Assembly (NCBI GenBank): GCA_004352715.1
Contig: SCFE01000062.1
Location: 1,900,840 to 1,964,839, forward strand
Direction of reading: 5' to 3'
Origin: Hofstenia miamia
Lineage: Eukaryota > Xenacoelomorpha > Acoela
DNA length: 64,000 bases
Of the stretch, positions 34,211 through 46,119 are shown one piece after another. A program made the translations under genes and the position numbers. Below the pieces are notes generated by a model. That model was given only the letters and a program-made list of their open reading frames with translations, was not told the origin of the DNA and made no database searches. Every line of letters begins with the position of its first letter. The first letter of the stretch is position 1.

Positions 34211-35186
34211 GTAAAAATTTTAAGGAATTTGTGAAAGAAACTATAAAATTTCAGTTAAACACATTACATTTATATAACTTCTTTAACTTAGTTAAGCCTA
34301 TTGTGTTTTTATTTTATGCATCATAGTTGAATATATGTAAATCAGTGATATATTGGCAACCCCTTAGCAAGATTTTGCTTCTAGGAGAAGGCTGTGTTCA
34401 ACATTTAAATGTATTTTTTTCCTTATTACTTAACTACTAAGCAATGCTAATCATGATCAGCCTTAAAAATATGCAAGTTCAGCATATCAATATTCCCTTA
34501 ATTTCAAAATAGTTTGATCAAAGGAAAAAAATATATTTGAGAATTCTTAATATATGTCTATAATGATTATTAAGACATTTAGCAATGTACATGGATCTTG
34601 ACTTTCCTTTCGAAATATGCAATTTTATGATATCTTATGTGTGCATATTGGTATCATGTAAAAACACATTGGAGAAGTTCGAGTTCGAATTTAAGTGTCC
34701 ATAATTCTGCTATACAAGTTTGCTTTTAAGTGTTACAGAGCTTAAGACATATAAAACTTATCTTAATCATTGCAACGTTAGTTCGCTAAATCATCGAATC
34801 AACTTTGTTTGTTGAGATTTTCAATCCCTAAGTTCCTTAGACTTTCGTATTTCTATTTTTTAAAGTTTTTCAAAGCACGTTAGTTATTAAAACGATTAAA
34901 ATCAAACGATTCGCGAAAAAAACATTTTCATCAATGCAACAATATTGAAAAACTCTAGACATTTAACCAATATCAAGGGGTGCTTAAGCACTCCATGCCA
35001 ATATTAATCTTTTTTGCATTTATCATAAAGGTAACTAGATTACTTTCAATGCAAATACTTATATAAATAGTTTTATATATGTTAAGACATATGTTAAGAT
35101 ATGAACTGCAAAGCATTTGTAGAAGCTTAAATGATTTGTTGTAATTTAGAACTTCTAAGTGGCATTTTTTAACTATTTCTGTTTAG

Positions 35187-35363
35187 AAACATACGTGAAA
35201 ATTACCCTTAAACAACTGAACAAAGTTGTCAAAATGAAGAAAACTTCAGTTATCAGAAATAGCGCACCAAAATTCAATGAATCCTTTCAGTTTAAAATAT
35301 CGTCAAAGGATGAACTCGACACCTTATCGCTTACACTAGCACTTAAACACAATGGTGCCAAAG
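35187..35363 (+). CDS. synaptotagmin exon: middle of C2B
   Basis: Acceptor TTTCTGTTTAG ends at 35186 and donor GTAATC begins at 35364. Phase 1 in and out. Translation begins ETYVKITL, where family members have DPYVKI, so the loop-1 Asp is Glu and Pro is Thr. The lysine-rich beta-4 strand is present (NKVVKMKKTSVIR), as is PKFNESFQFKI, the hallmark NPxxNExFxF strand. The exon ends LALKHNGAK, just at the start of loop 3, where family members have DxD; here it is K-H-N. This fits members with non-acidic C2B loops, of the kind seen in SYT15/17-type proteins, although the subfamily cannot be settled from the sequence alone. Confidence 0.92.
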
Positions 35364-36913
35364 GTAATCTTGAGAAATTATATGTAGCATTGCATTACCT
35401 TCATGAATAATTTGCTCCAAATGTATAAGTCAAATGTATTTTTATTAAAGATGCAGATTTGATTGCATGGTTTTCAAGAAACTCTCAATGAATTGCATCC
35501 GAATTTTTAAATTATGCAACTTGTGGTATATAAAAAGCGATAAAATTGGCGTTTGATTTTATAGTAAAATATATCCACAATTTCATTCAATTTTTTCCAT
35601 ACGGTTTCAGATAAAACTTCATCTGCTTGAAAACCTCTGAAAAAATACTAAGGAAAATACTTGCTAGCCAGCACAAATACGTCATCAGGCTTAGCAGTCC
35701 AAATCTAAGAGTTCTGCGAAATCTAATCAGAATTTTATAAATGCTAATGTCATTGTTCTCTAGTCCCACAGTTCCACGGCATTACTTGTATTTTGGCAAA
35801 ATTGGTAAAAAAATTCTCAGTGATTTTCGACAATCCGGTGTTTCAGTTTCTTCATTGCTGTTTCCAGTCCCATGTCAGTCACAGTTTTGTCGAAATACGT
35901 ACTCCAGCTCTCAATCTCATGGGACTGAATGACACAGCAGAAACCTACTAAAGTTTATTGTAACTGGGGGATGACTCTTTTCCATATTTCCATTTATATA
36001 TTGTTATTAATTGAAATTATTTTACGGTATTGATGTAAATTTACAACCCTGTATAATGGTTTTTGCAAATTTAATAAATATTTTATGATATGCAGCTCGT
36101 ACTTGCAAAATAAATATAATCTGACATTGATACAAGAAAATTTGCACTTGATGAACTGTAATTTTTAATGTAGTTTTGTGGCATTATGCAAGTATATTTA
36201 GTACTCTACTTCATCATTCACAACATGTATAAAATGTCTGAGAAATATACAATTCTTGTTTTCTATTAAACTAATGGATTGAAGCCATGAAATCAAAATG
36301 TATTAGAATTAGAATTGAAGCATTTAATGTAGTATTCGTAGTGAGCCAAAATTTCCTGCAATTTGATATTAAATCACCAATTCACAAATGACTAAAGGAC
36401 TCATTAACTTAAATTGGTTTTCCCCTAGGAAAGGGAAGAAAAATTTTTTCTACATATTTTTGAAAGAGGATCAGAGTACCAATAATTTTATTAAGGCTTA
36501 AATTATGATTGAATTTACAACATTTTTTTGTTAGAATATACTAGAAACTGATTGCATATACTATGGTTAAGCCGCATTTCTAGCTTTATGAAATAGCTTT
36601 AGTATTGTAGCGTAACAAAAATCCAACAGCGTTGAAAATAGAACAATTTTCAGGAATAAAAAGCGAAAATATGACAGTAATATATGCTTTTATTAATTAG
36701 AAGGAATTCATAATTGAATTTTTTAACCCTTTCTTTGGTACGATATATCATTTTTTGTAATGAAATCTAATTATATTTAAAAAATTTTTAGAAAATCATT
36801 ATTCACTTGTACATACTGCGAATATATCAGTTAAAGAATGTGTATAGCTCACGTATTTTTTCAGGTGAATTAAATATTCCACATATTTGTAACACCTGTA
36901 CAAATTAATGGTT

Positions 36914-36953
<40 letters not shown>

Positions 36954-37910
36954 TGTATTTTATATGTATGCATATATATATATATATATATATATAAATC
37001 ATTGAAAGGTGGAGACCACTCAAAAAAACTTTAGAATACTTACCATTTTCCGTAAGTAATATTAATAGTGAGAATTTTGATATGCTAAATATATTACATA
37101 TTCTTCAATCTTTACAAATGAAAAAGTAAAAGAAATTTTAACAAAATTGCCAAGATCAAGGAAGCGAATATTCAATTATTGTAGTGAACTGAAATGCATT
37201 CCTTTCATCTAATTCAAATATAAATGCCAAATGCGATTATATTCAATTTACGCAGAAGCAAGAGGAACATTTTAGAACATTTATCAGCTTTACAATTTAT
37301 TTAAGGCAAACCCTTCGAGGAGATTAAGCTTCAATATTTTTATGAATGTTTACAAACTAGTAATTCAAAGCAAATAAAAATTCCATATTTATTTAACTTT
37401 TGTAAGCTGAAGAGAGAAAATATTTGATGCTTACTACTAAAAATGCATATATTGATGTCAATAAAATTAGACATTATGTGTAAATTTCAATTAAAATGTT
37501 AATTTATTAGCCGATGGCTGTATTCATCTTACCTTCACAATAGTTATTCGCAACTATGAATGTCAGCTTTTAAATAATATTCAATTGATTCTTCATTTGA
37601 GCAAGCTTTGGAATTTTTAACAAGTAAATATTAAAATGATTGCTCTCCGTACACATTTATTTATGTAAATTAGAAGGTTGCTTTTTAACAGGCTTTATTA
37701 GACGTAAATTGATGCATCATTTTATTGATTATGCAAATTATTTTATTCTACTGCTTGATTATTAATGTATCTGTAACGCTTCTTACTTGCTAACATTTAC
37801 AAAAATCGAAAGATATTTAAAACAAAAAGTTTTGTTGAGCTTTCAAGGTGATAATTTTGAGTAATCCTTAAAATATATACTTAAATCAACTTTTAACATT
37901 TATACATATA
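35364..37910. other. start of the last, 16-kb synaptotagmin intron
   Basis: AT-rich. A CCCA-type patch at 35755-35935 resembles the one at 6130-6275. TA arrays lie at 36917-36951 and 36972-36996. No gene seen. Confidence 0.6.
36917..36996. repeat. double (TA)n microsatellite
   Basis: Two TA arrays separated by about 20 bp (TCGTGTATTTTATATGTATG). Confidence 0.95.
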
Positions 37911-37922
37911 TATCACATATCT

Positions 37923-37928
<6 letters not shown>

Positions 37929-37955
<27 letters not shown>

Positions 37956-38136
37956 NNNNNNNNNNNNNNNNNNNNNNNNNNNNNNNNNNNNNNNNNNNNN
38001 NNNNNNNNNNNNNNNNNNNNNNNNNNNNNNNNNNNNNNNNNNNNNNNNNNNNNNNNNNNNNNNNNNNNNNNNNNNNNNNNNNNNNNNNNNNNNNNNNNNN
38101 NNNNNNNNNNNNNNNNNNNNNNNNNNNNNNNNNNNN

Positions 38137-38168
<32 letters not shown>
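37929..38168. repeat. (TA)n with 181-N gap
   Basis: TA repeats up to 37955, unknown bases 37956-38136, then AATATATA repeats to 38168. Confidence 0.95.
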
Positions 38169-38171
<3 letters not shown>

Positions 38172-41100
38172 CAAGCATGCAACAAATTGCGCATTTAGTA
38201 ATGGCAGAACATTTAATTCATTTATAACATTTTTAGTAAATGCAAACTTTTGTTGATTTGCGTAGCTTAGCAAAGCTGTTTAATAAACAATAGTTCCATG
38301 GAATAGCGCAAACTGCACGTTGTAACTTTATTCTAACGTTTATGTTTTGTACATCAGAAAGACTTCTTTGCACATATTTAAAGCATTTGAATAATTTTAA
38401 GTTTGTTTTCATTAAGCAAACAAAATTTAGACAATTTGCAATTTCCACAATATTGTATCGAAAGTTGGATGCAATACTATACTTTAGTTATTTATTTTTA
38501 ATTAACTTCTCAGGAATTATGATAGTGATTTTCTCATTTCTTGAAACAGTTTATTGGTCTTTTTGAAATGTTGATTTTAGTTGCTGTAAAATCCCTATAT
38601 GGAATATTTGTATTATAATATTGTTGTAAATCAAATTTCGCATGAACATTAAAATAAAATTAAAAACTTTTAAAGAGGCACAAACTTAAGTCAATTCTAC
38701 TTTGTTACATTGTGATGTCGTCTATCAAAAACTTCAAATGGCTTTGAATTAGAAACGTATGAGTTGCTATTTCACTCAATGCTAAGCCCAAATAAATGAT
38801 ATTTCAAAGTACCCCAACAGGTCAAAAAATAAAAATCAATTGATTATCTGGTTTCTTTTTTGATAACTCAGTTATATATTGAAAATAAGTTAATAGTCCG
38901 ATAATTTCCCGATTGCATTATCTGCCAAGTATTATTTACACATAGCTTCAGTGCAAATTTAAATAGGAACATATTATTTTTGATAATTTTGATTTTTTAT
39001 AATTATTAAATCAGGTTATTAATTCATTTTAACTTTGATCAAATTAAGTACTAATTAGACACCCATTTATATTTTTGGAATATTTTTTCAATTTACCTTT
39101 CGAAATTGACGGAAATTTACAGCAAAAACTATTTGATAACAATTATGTAAGTACCTTCAGCATAAAAGTGAGCGTACGGTATGAATTTAATCATTTTTTG
39201 TGTAATAAAATTAATGTTTATCGCCAATGTGCTTAAGGATATAACACAGCCCAAAAAGATAAATACAATTATATCCCTCTTATTTCAGTTTTTTTTATAA
39301 TAAATTATATCAAATATTGATATTATTTCATTGATTTATAGTGTATTTTTAAGAAACAACTACTATCTGTATGCTCGTACATTTCATGGTTTATGTAAAT
39401 AGAAGTGAAAAATAGTAGTAAGGACTCAATATAAGGGATTTATTTGACTCAATGTAACTAACACGATCTTCACAGAAGGCCCCTCCTAGCTTATATGGGC
39501 TGAGTATTTCCAGTTACGGATACACCAAAAATTGGCCGAATTGCAGATGGGACAGAATTTAGCATACAAAATGTATTACTGTAAGAGCATCAAAAATCAC
39601 TTTTTTATTTGGTAACTTTTAAAATTCCATGTAGAGTTTTTTGTTTATGGAAATAAAAATTAGACTTCTTTTTAAAATGTCAATATTTAATGAAATTTCT
39701 CCCACGCTAGTATGCAGCAAATTTTCAAAACACATAAAACAATTACTACAAACTCACAATGAACTTCTTCATCCACAATAATTTATTCCCCTGCCACTTC
39801 ATCTGATATTCTGCATCTTAAAAATATTTTACTATTAACTAAACGTTTGAATTACAAATGCTTTTTCAAATGCTATTATTTTTAAAGTTGTAACAAGGTT
39901 AATGCTTAACAGGATCAAAAGTATAAATCAATTACATTTATCTGAGAATATTATGTACATTTATCCATTATTAAATATTAGCATAGTATCCATTAGAAAT
40001 GTTTCTTCAAACATCAAAATGGTTGTCACAAAAACATGTTCACATTTTTCTGTACTGCTAAATTTGAACACGTTCCAATAAAGATTTTGTAGATAGTTTT
40101 ATGGTACCTGGGTAGATGCACTAAGATAATATTTTTGATGCAAATATTTTCTGGGTATTGCTTTAATCATGCATGTTAATACAAGTAAGAAAAAACTGAA
40201 TATACTTTGTGAAAATACCCAAATTTTTCATTGAAACAAACATTATGTTTGTGTAGCAACAAAGACTCAGCACAGGCTAATAACGATATAATCATGAGAG
40301 TAGTCAGGTTTTTTAAAGTGATAAGCCAAATTTTCTGAATTTATAATTTTTTCAAGGATGCCCGACATATCGTTGGGGATCGATTAATTAGTTGAAATTA
40401 TGTAACTTTATTAATGTTTTTTATAATATTTTTATAAAATGCAACGTTATTTTGAATATCATATCTCAATGGGAAGCACATGATCATGGTTTATATTGCT
40501 GATTACGTCCTCATAGACATAATGTCAAAGAAATTCAAATGATTCTAAGTCCCTTTGCACTTTTAGCATAACGTAATACATGTAAAAAATGATAAAATTT
40601 AAGCTTAGAAAGCAAATGAATTTGGCAAAAAAATTGGGCAGAATAATCGTCTCTGTTGAAGGCTAAATGATATTGGGAGACACTTTACAATTTCTTGAAA
40701 TTAAAATTCAATTAGTTAGTAGCAATCACTTTAATTATAATTAAGAAGAGTTAATTACTAACTATCGTCTGCCGCATGGAAAACATTTTCAAATTCCACA
40801 AGAAAATCCATTAGATATATTGAAATCAATATTATTACCCCGATACTATACAATCACAAATTGAAATTCTAAGCGTAGATATAGTAAAAAAGCCACTTTC
40901 AAATACACGCCTAATTTTGAATTCACTCATCCCTAGCGAGGTATTATGTCTACCCATTACAAATTACGGCTTCAAATGAAATTTCGCGAAACCAATTATC
41001 TTCAATATTTCATTTTAGACAAAAGAACTCTTGACTGAAGATTGAGTTTCACGCATGAGTACAAACGGTAAAGAATTTCGTGCACAAGACACAGTGACGC

Positions 41101-41535
41101 CTCTGCTTTAAATTAATTTTAACATATGGACTCATAATATCCATTTTATTATTTAAAAGTGCCATACAACAGCTTTTTGCAGTAATTCAGAAAAATTTAA
41201 AAAATTGAAATTTCAATTGCCAACGCTTCTTAGCTTATGTTTAAAAAATATTGTGACATTTATAAACTATTACTTCTCTATGCCCAAAATCTATCCCTAA
41301 ATACCTAAAACTAAGTAATATTCTTGCTTAGTGATAATGTGTTTTTAAATTATAAATGTTGAATTTCACGTTAAATGCACAAATAACTAAATGTCCTAGG
41401 AGAATATCAAGTACATTTTGGAGGAAATATGAAGTCTTCCACAACACTATATAGTACATGGAAGTAGTCACTTTCTACCATTTGCCTATATATAATATTT
41501 ACTTTCAATTTAATATACTGATCTACAACGTATTT

Positions 41536-41538
<3 letters not shown>
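38169..41538. other. intron region, no gene recognised
   Basis: AT-rich. GATGGGACAGAATTTAG at about 39548 matches one end of the inverted-repeat element at 45023-45234, so it may be a solo end of the same family. No exon seen. Confidence 0.5.
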
Positions 41539-41574
<36 letters not shown>

Positions 41575-41660
41575 TGATTTGTAATAAAATTTTCATATAT
41601 ATTGGTGCTTTGTAACGCTCACCACATATATTGGTGTTATGTAACCAAATGGTGTTTTGT
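41539..41660. repeat. (TA)n followed by about 30-bp imperfect tandem repeat
   Basis: TA array to 41571, then TTGGTG-containing units at 41571, 41602 and 41631 (ATATATTGGTGNTNTGTAA) and a partial one at 41649. This looks like a short minisatellite grown from the edge of the microsatellite. Confidence 0.8.
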
Positions 41661-42030
41661 ACATAGGAAAAAAATTTATATTTTTTCATTTTTATTTTTC
41701 GTGATTTTTACTTATATATGATAATACTTAGTCTCTATTGATATGTTGTTATCAATTTCGTTTGACCTTAATGCTTGTAAAGTGTAAAAAACTATGCACT
41801 AATTCAATTACTTCTTTTAAAATAATTTCTAAAAACTGAGATATTTTTTGTGCATATTTTGAATATCAAATGTTATTCAAGCCAAAGTTCCACACTGTAC
41901 TAAACATATTTTATTTTTAGCTGTATATTAAGTCTTAGTATTGATATTGTAAAAATTGTCATGTAAAAACTGCTAATGTTGAAAGGAAATGTTACAAAGA
42001 ATAACTTATTCAAAGAGGTATTTCACTCAA

Positions 42031-42044
42031 NTATATATATATAT

Positions 42045-42077
<33 letters not shown>
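42031..42077. repeat. single-N contig join in a (TA)n array
   Basis: N at 42031, then TA repeats interrupted by one TATCAATA. The single N matches those at the duplication junctions and probably marks a scaffold join. Confidence 0.9.
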
Positions 42078-42079
<2 letters not shown>

Positions 42080-45020
42080 AAGCCATTGAAAAAAACATTG
42101 AATGTTATGTTGTGATTACCCAGTATATTCCACATATTCTTACAAACTTGAAAAATTCTATAAAATTATCACCATGATTTTAAATTAAAAGTTTTATCCT
42201 TAGGGAATTTCAAGTGCCTAACAACATCAAAACCAGTTTTTTATTTACATTAAACACTTATTTTTATTGTTAAGTGGTCACTATTTTATATTAGGTAAAG
42301 TTAAAAGCAATAGTAATTCTGCTTCAATAATTCTGTTATTGAAATATTTCAATAAAGTGTATTTGAAAAATTTTATTTTTTATCCCTGGAAATTATACAT
42401 TTAAAATATTTTTTCATGAACAGATTGTTTTCAATTTCTTGAGAATTTGTAAACGTCTACATAGGGAATTTAAATATATCAACCCCTTCAAATTCCTGCT
42501 AGCTTCAGCCCCAACCTGCTTCAATATAACTATTGCAAATTTTCAATTGTGTTAAAATAAAAGCGTTCTTCCACATCAATTTTTATTAGAAATTGCATTT
42601 TCATCTTTAAGTGTCCTAGTTAGATATATTAGCACTTAAATTAATATATTTTAGAGATAGTCTAATTTTATTGATATCATAGTAGAGGCTTAATACAGTT
42701 CAATTTTAAATTTGCAACAATAGTATAAAGTATTGAATATCATAATCATTGCCATGTTTTGTAGTTTGCACAAATTATGTCTTCTCACATTGTCAATATA
42801 TGTACTTTTTGATAACATCCAATAAGTACTTAGCGTACACTTTTTAAATTCCTTTCCACAATAATACAAGTTGAGCACTACCAATTCATTCGTTGATAAA
42901 AAATATCAATTCTTGCATTATTATTAGTTTAATATCTGTAACATAGCTACGTCACAACCCCATGGAAAGAGTCATTGAAGATTTGCAGCCTTGCATATAA
43001 TGTTGAATTTTATTTTTGCAATTAAATCAGTAAATTCTAAAATTGATTTGAAAGCATGGAACTCAATTAAAAATGAGACTTAGTAGAATATTTTTTATTT
43101 CCATTTGGAATTTTACTTCTCAAATTTAATTGCGTTAAAGTTTTAGTTGATAATTATTAAGCGAGCATTCTGCCGCCTACCCCATAATCTCGAGTTAAAT
43201 GTTAAAATATAATCATGTATTGTACTCTGCTTCTTAAATGCTAAATAGTATTGTCTTCTGAAATTAATCACCTTGAGTTAACAAAAACATTTGATCAAAT
43301 ACTTTAAGTTAGAGTTTATCGCCGTTAAAGATATTATGAAAGGGATTACAGCGTAAATTTCTTAAATATTATTAAGTTGTACTTGAATTTGATAAATATG
43401 TTTATCGTAACAATTTTTTACGAGAAAAAACCTCGTATCAATAACTTTAATATAAACAATATTTATGAATCGATGTAAAAATGTTCGACATGATCATATT
43501 CTCAAAAATTATAATAAAATATAGTAAACATTTCTTAGCACTTAGTAAAATACTTTTTACCTGAAGCCAAGATTAAGGAAATTATTTTTTGTAACTGGCA
43601 TATTTAGAAATGAAAATACTACAAGTGTCAAGTTTGTTGTCAATAATGACTTAATTCATCAAAATAAACTGAAATTAAAATTTTAGTGTTAGTTACAGCT
43701 ACTAACCTTTACTATAAATCATTAAATTCAAGTTTGTTAAGAAAAGGAAAAATATAAATCTACATCATTCAGGAAATGGTAACAATACATAATTCTCTTG
43801 AAACCTGGGAAAATTTACTCAAGAAGCAAATATCCGATGAAATAATGATATCACGACATGCAGTTTGGTCCATTAATTACACGGTGGGACATAAAATTTA
43901 GCGGACCTATTTTTTTCACTGATTTCAGTCAATTTTGGAACCATAATTGTTAATTTGAAAGTCAATTTACACGCAAAACCTTACTTCTTAAGTAATTTGT
44001 ATTCAAAGTTTTAGAAAGCCTGCATGGCATTGCTACTATACTACTATATGCGGCATTTGGACAATGAAATTAAACCTTCTTTGCTGCTTATTTCCAACAA
44101 TAATTCATTAACCATAATTTCACTGTTGTGATGTGTCACATTGAGTATCACAAAAGGGGAAGAATATCTTTGACATACTTTTGTGTTCTTTGCATACTAC
44201 GCGTACATAGTAATGATTCACTGTACCTATGAAAACATTACTCATGCTTTCTCTGCAAATATAATTCCCTCTTATAAATGCAATTCTTTCTGTTACATTT
44301 TTGAATATTTTATTCTGAAAAATCAAAGCTTTATAAATATAGTGGAGGTACAAAGAAATATTGTGAAGCATATGACATAACTTTTGAAATTTAGCGTTTA
44401 CAGAATATTGCATCTCGACACCCAAGTAATATATTCTTGGCTCATTTGAAGATCAACAGCCCTTGCCATTTTCTGTTCTCATGTTTGACCTGAATAGAAA
44501 ACCATAATAGTGAAAGTTGTTCTTATCTATGAATAAAGCAGCAATCAACACAACTCTTGAATCTGCACTTCACAGGATTGACTTCAAATACTTAAACGTC
44601 CTGATATGAAAATATGCATGTCTAACCTACAAAAAATTTTCAAGGGACAAGTGAACCAATCTAATATGAATATTCTATCATAAATTTTCAGGATATCTAT
44701 TGTCCTTCCAATAGCTACAAAGCTAAATGTTGGCATGAGACAAACCGAAATTTTCCTTGTTAGATTGAAGAGATGGTATATTTCCAGAAATTTCTACTGA
44801 ATTTCATTTTCTGAAATGTCAATTGAATGTTTTTCATAAAAATTTATGTTTGTTTAGTGAAAAACAAATAAAAAATGACACCAACTACCCAAGAGATTTA
44901 TTTAGGAGTGTGGTGGGTACATCTAGAGCATGATGGAATGTGCAAAAATAACACTTTGGATGTATAATTCGGCCTCATCTAAATTCCATAGGTTCACATC
45001 AATGAAAACAATCTATTTAT
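42078..45020. other. intron region, no gene recognised
   Basis: AT-rich. TACACGGTGGGACATAAAAT at about 43878 has the style of a Tc1/mariner terminus but no partner was found. No exon seen. Confidence 0.5.
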
Positions 45021-45022
45021 TA

Positions 45023-45234
45023 AACTCTGTCCCAGTTAATTTGTAAAGCGGTTTTTTAGGAAAATGAGGTAGTGTGATATAAACACAAGTATAAATTCAA
45101 GTGTTGATTTTCATTTTTTTTAAAATATGCACAAGATCCTAAACTATCTAATTCGAGCCAAAACCATGGTATTTATGCTGTAATAAAACCCCAATTATTG
45201 ATATAAAACTTTACTAATTAACTGGGACAGAATT
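45023..45234. mobile_element. 212-bp inverted-repeat element (MITE-like)
   Basis: The left end AACTCTGTCCCAGTTAATT and right end AATTAACTGGGACAGAATT are inverted copies with few mismatches. The arms span roughly 45023-45048 and 45209-45234, and the element is flanked on both sides by TA (45021-45022 and 45235-45236). A TA target duplication plus terminal inverted repeats in a short non-coding element is the signature of a non-autonomous Tc1/mariner-type transposon. No transposase frame lies inside. Confidence 0.75.
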
Positions 45235-45302
45235 TAGTTGAAATAAAAAACATATATTTATTCTTATATTCTAAATAAATTACATACTAAATCTCATTAT
45301 GC

Positions 45303-45963
45303 AGGAGAAAAGGCTACAGCTAAAGCAGGCGAGGATGCACTAAGGCTCTGGGAGAATATATGGGGAAGTGCGTGACAAGAGATAGAGAGTGTGCAGATGC
45401 AGAAGGAATTTAGGCAAGAAGAAGAAGTAATCACAACTGCAGAGCTGAAGGAGGCTCTAAAGAAGATGAAGAACTGGAAGGCTGAAGAAGTTCAAAAGTG
45501 TTCATGAGAGACTAGCAGTAGTAGCATTGGAGGAGTGTGTGGTGAGGGGGTGCCCAGAGTGGGTGGTAGTGGGAAGGATATTTCTGATACAGAAGGACCT
45601 AAAGAAAGGTAGCGAGGCAAGCATTTTCAGGCGATACGAAAGGGCAGGAATGTAGAAAGCAAGGAGAAAGAGAAGATAGACAAGTATAGAGAGTTGGCAG
45701 AGGAAATACAAATGCTGTGGAAATTGAAGAAAGTTAAAGTAGTCCCGGTAGTTGTAGGAGCACTAGGAGCAGTGAGTAAGAAGTATAAGAGATACTTGGA
45801 GAAGTTGGGAGTACCAAAGTGAGGAGGAGCAGTAGCACAGAAGGCAGCGTTGTTAGAAACAGCTGGAGTCCCTGGAAACTGGTGAGTTCCCCGAGCTGAG
45901 AGGGATACCAGCATGAAGCTGTGAGAAGAAATGAAAAAATGATAATAAATAATAATAATAATT
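45303..45963 (+). mobile_element. internally deleted LINE with probable restriction-like endonuclease end
   Basis: A G-rich, relatively GC-rich island. Frames give TTAELKEALKKMKNWKA (N-terminal RT region), then PEWVVVGRIFLIQKDLKKGS (the GRxxLIxKDxxKG motif before RT motif 1). They jump at about 45630 straight to KIDKYRELAEEIQMLW and KVVPVVVGALGAV, the C-terminal region seen in LINEs that carry a restriction-like endonuclease. The whole RT core is missing. A run of ATAATAATA follows (45941-45963), as expected for a TAA-type 3' tail. Stops and frameshifts make it dead. Its base composition is unlike the surroundings, suggesting more recent arrival than the other LINEs, though this is inference. 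Confidence 0.75.
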
Positions 45964-46119
45964 TAACGCTGTATTTTCTGTACCTTATATAGGTAAATGG
46001 GAAACTATATATGTACTGTATATACAAAATATTTGAATTATTTAAAGATAATTTGGAGGACTTCCGTTCACCAAGAAACGACAATCTGCTGGAACAAAGA
46101 AATTTCTATACATAGTCGC

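Noticed and set aside
45502-46084. Minus-strand Ser/Leu/Thr-rich frames
   Set aside because: They are antisense shadows of the + strand LINE fragment at 45303-45963.
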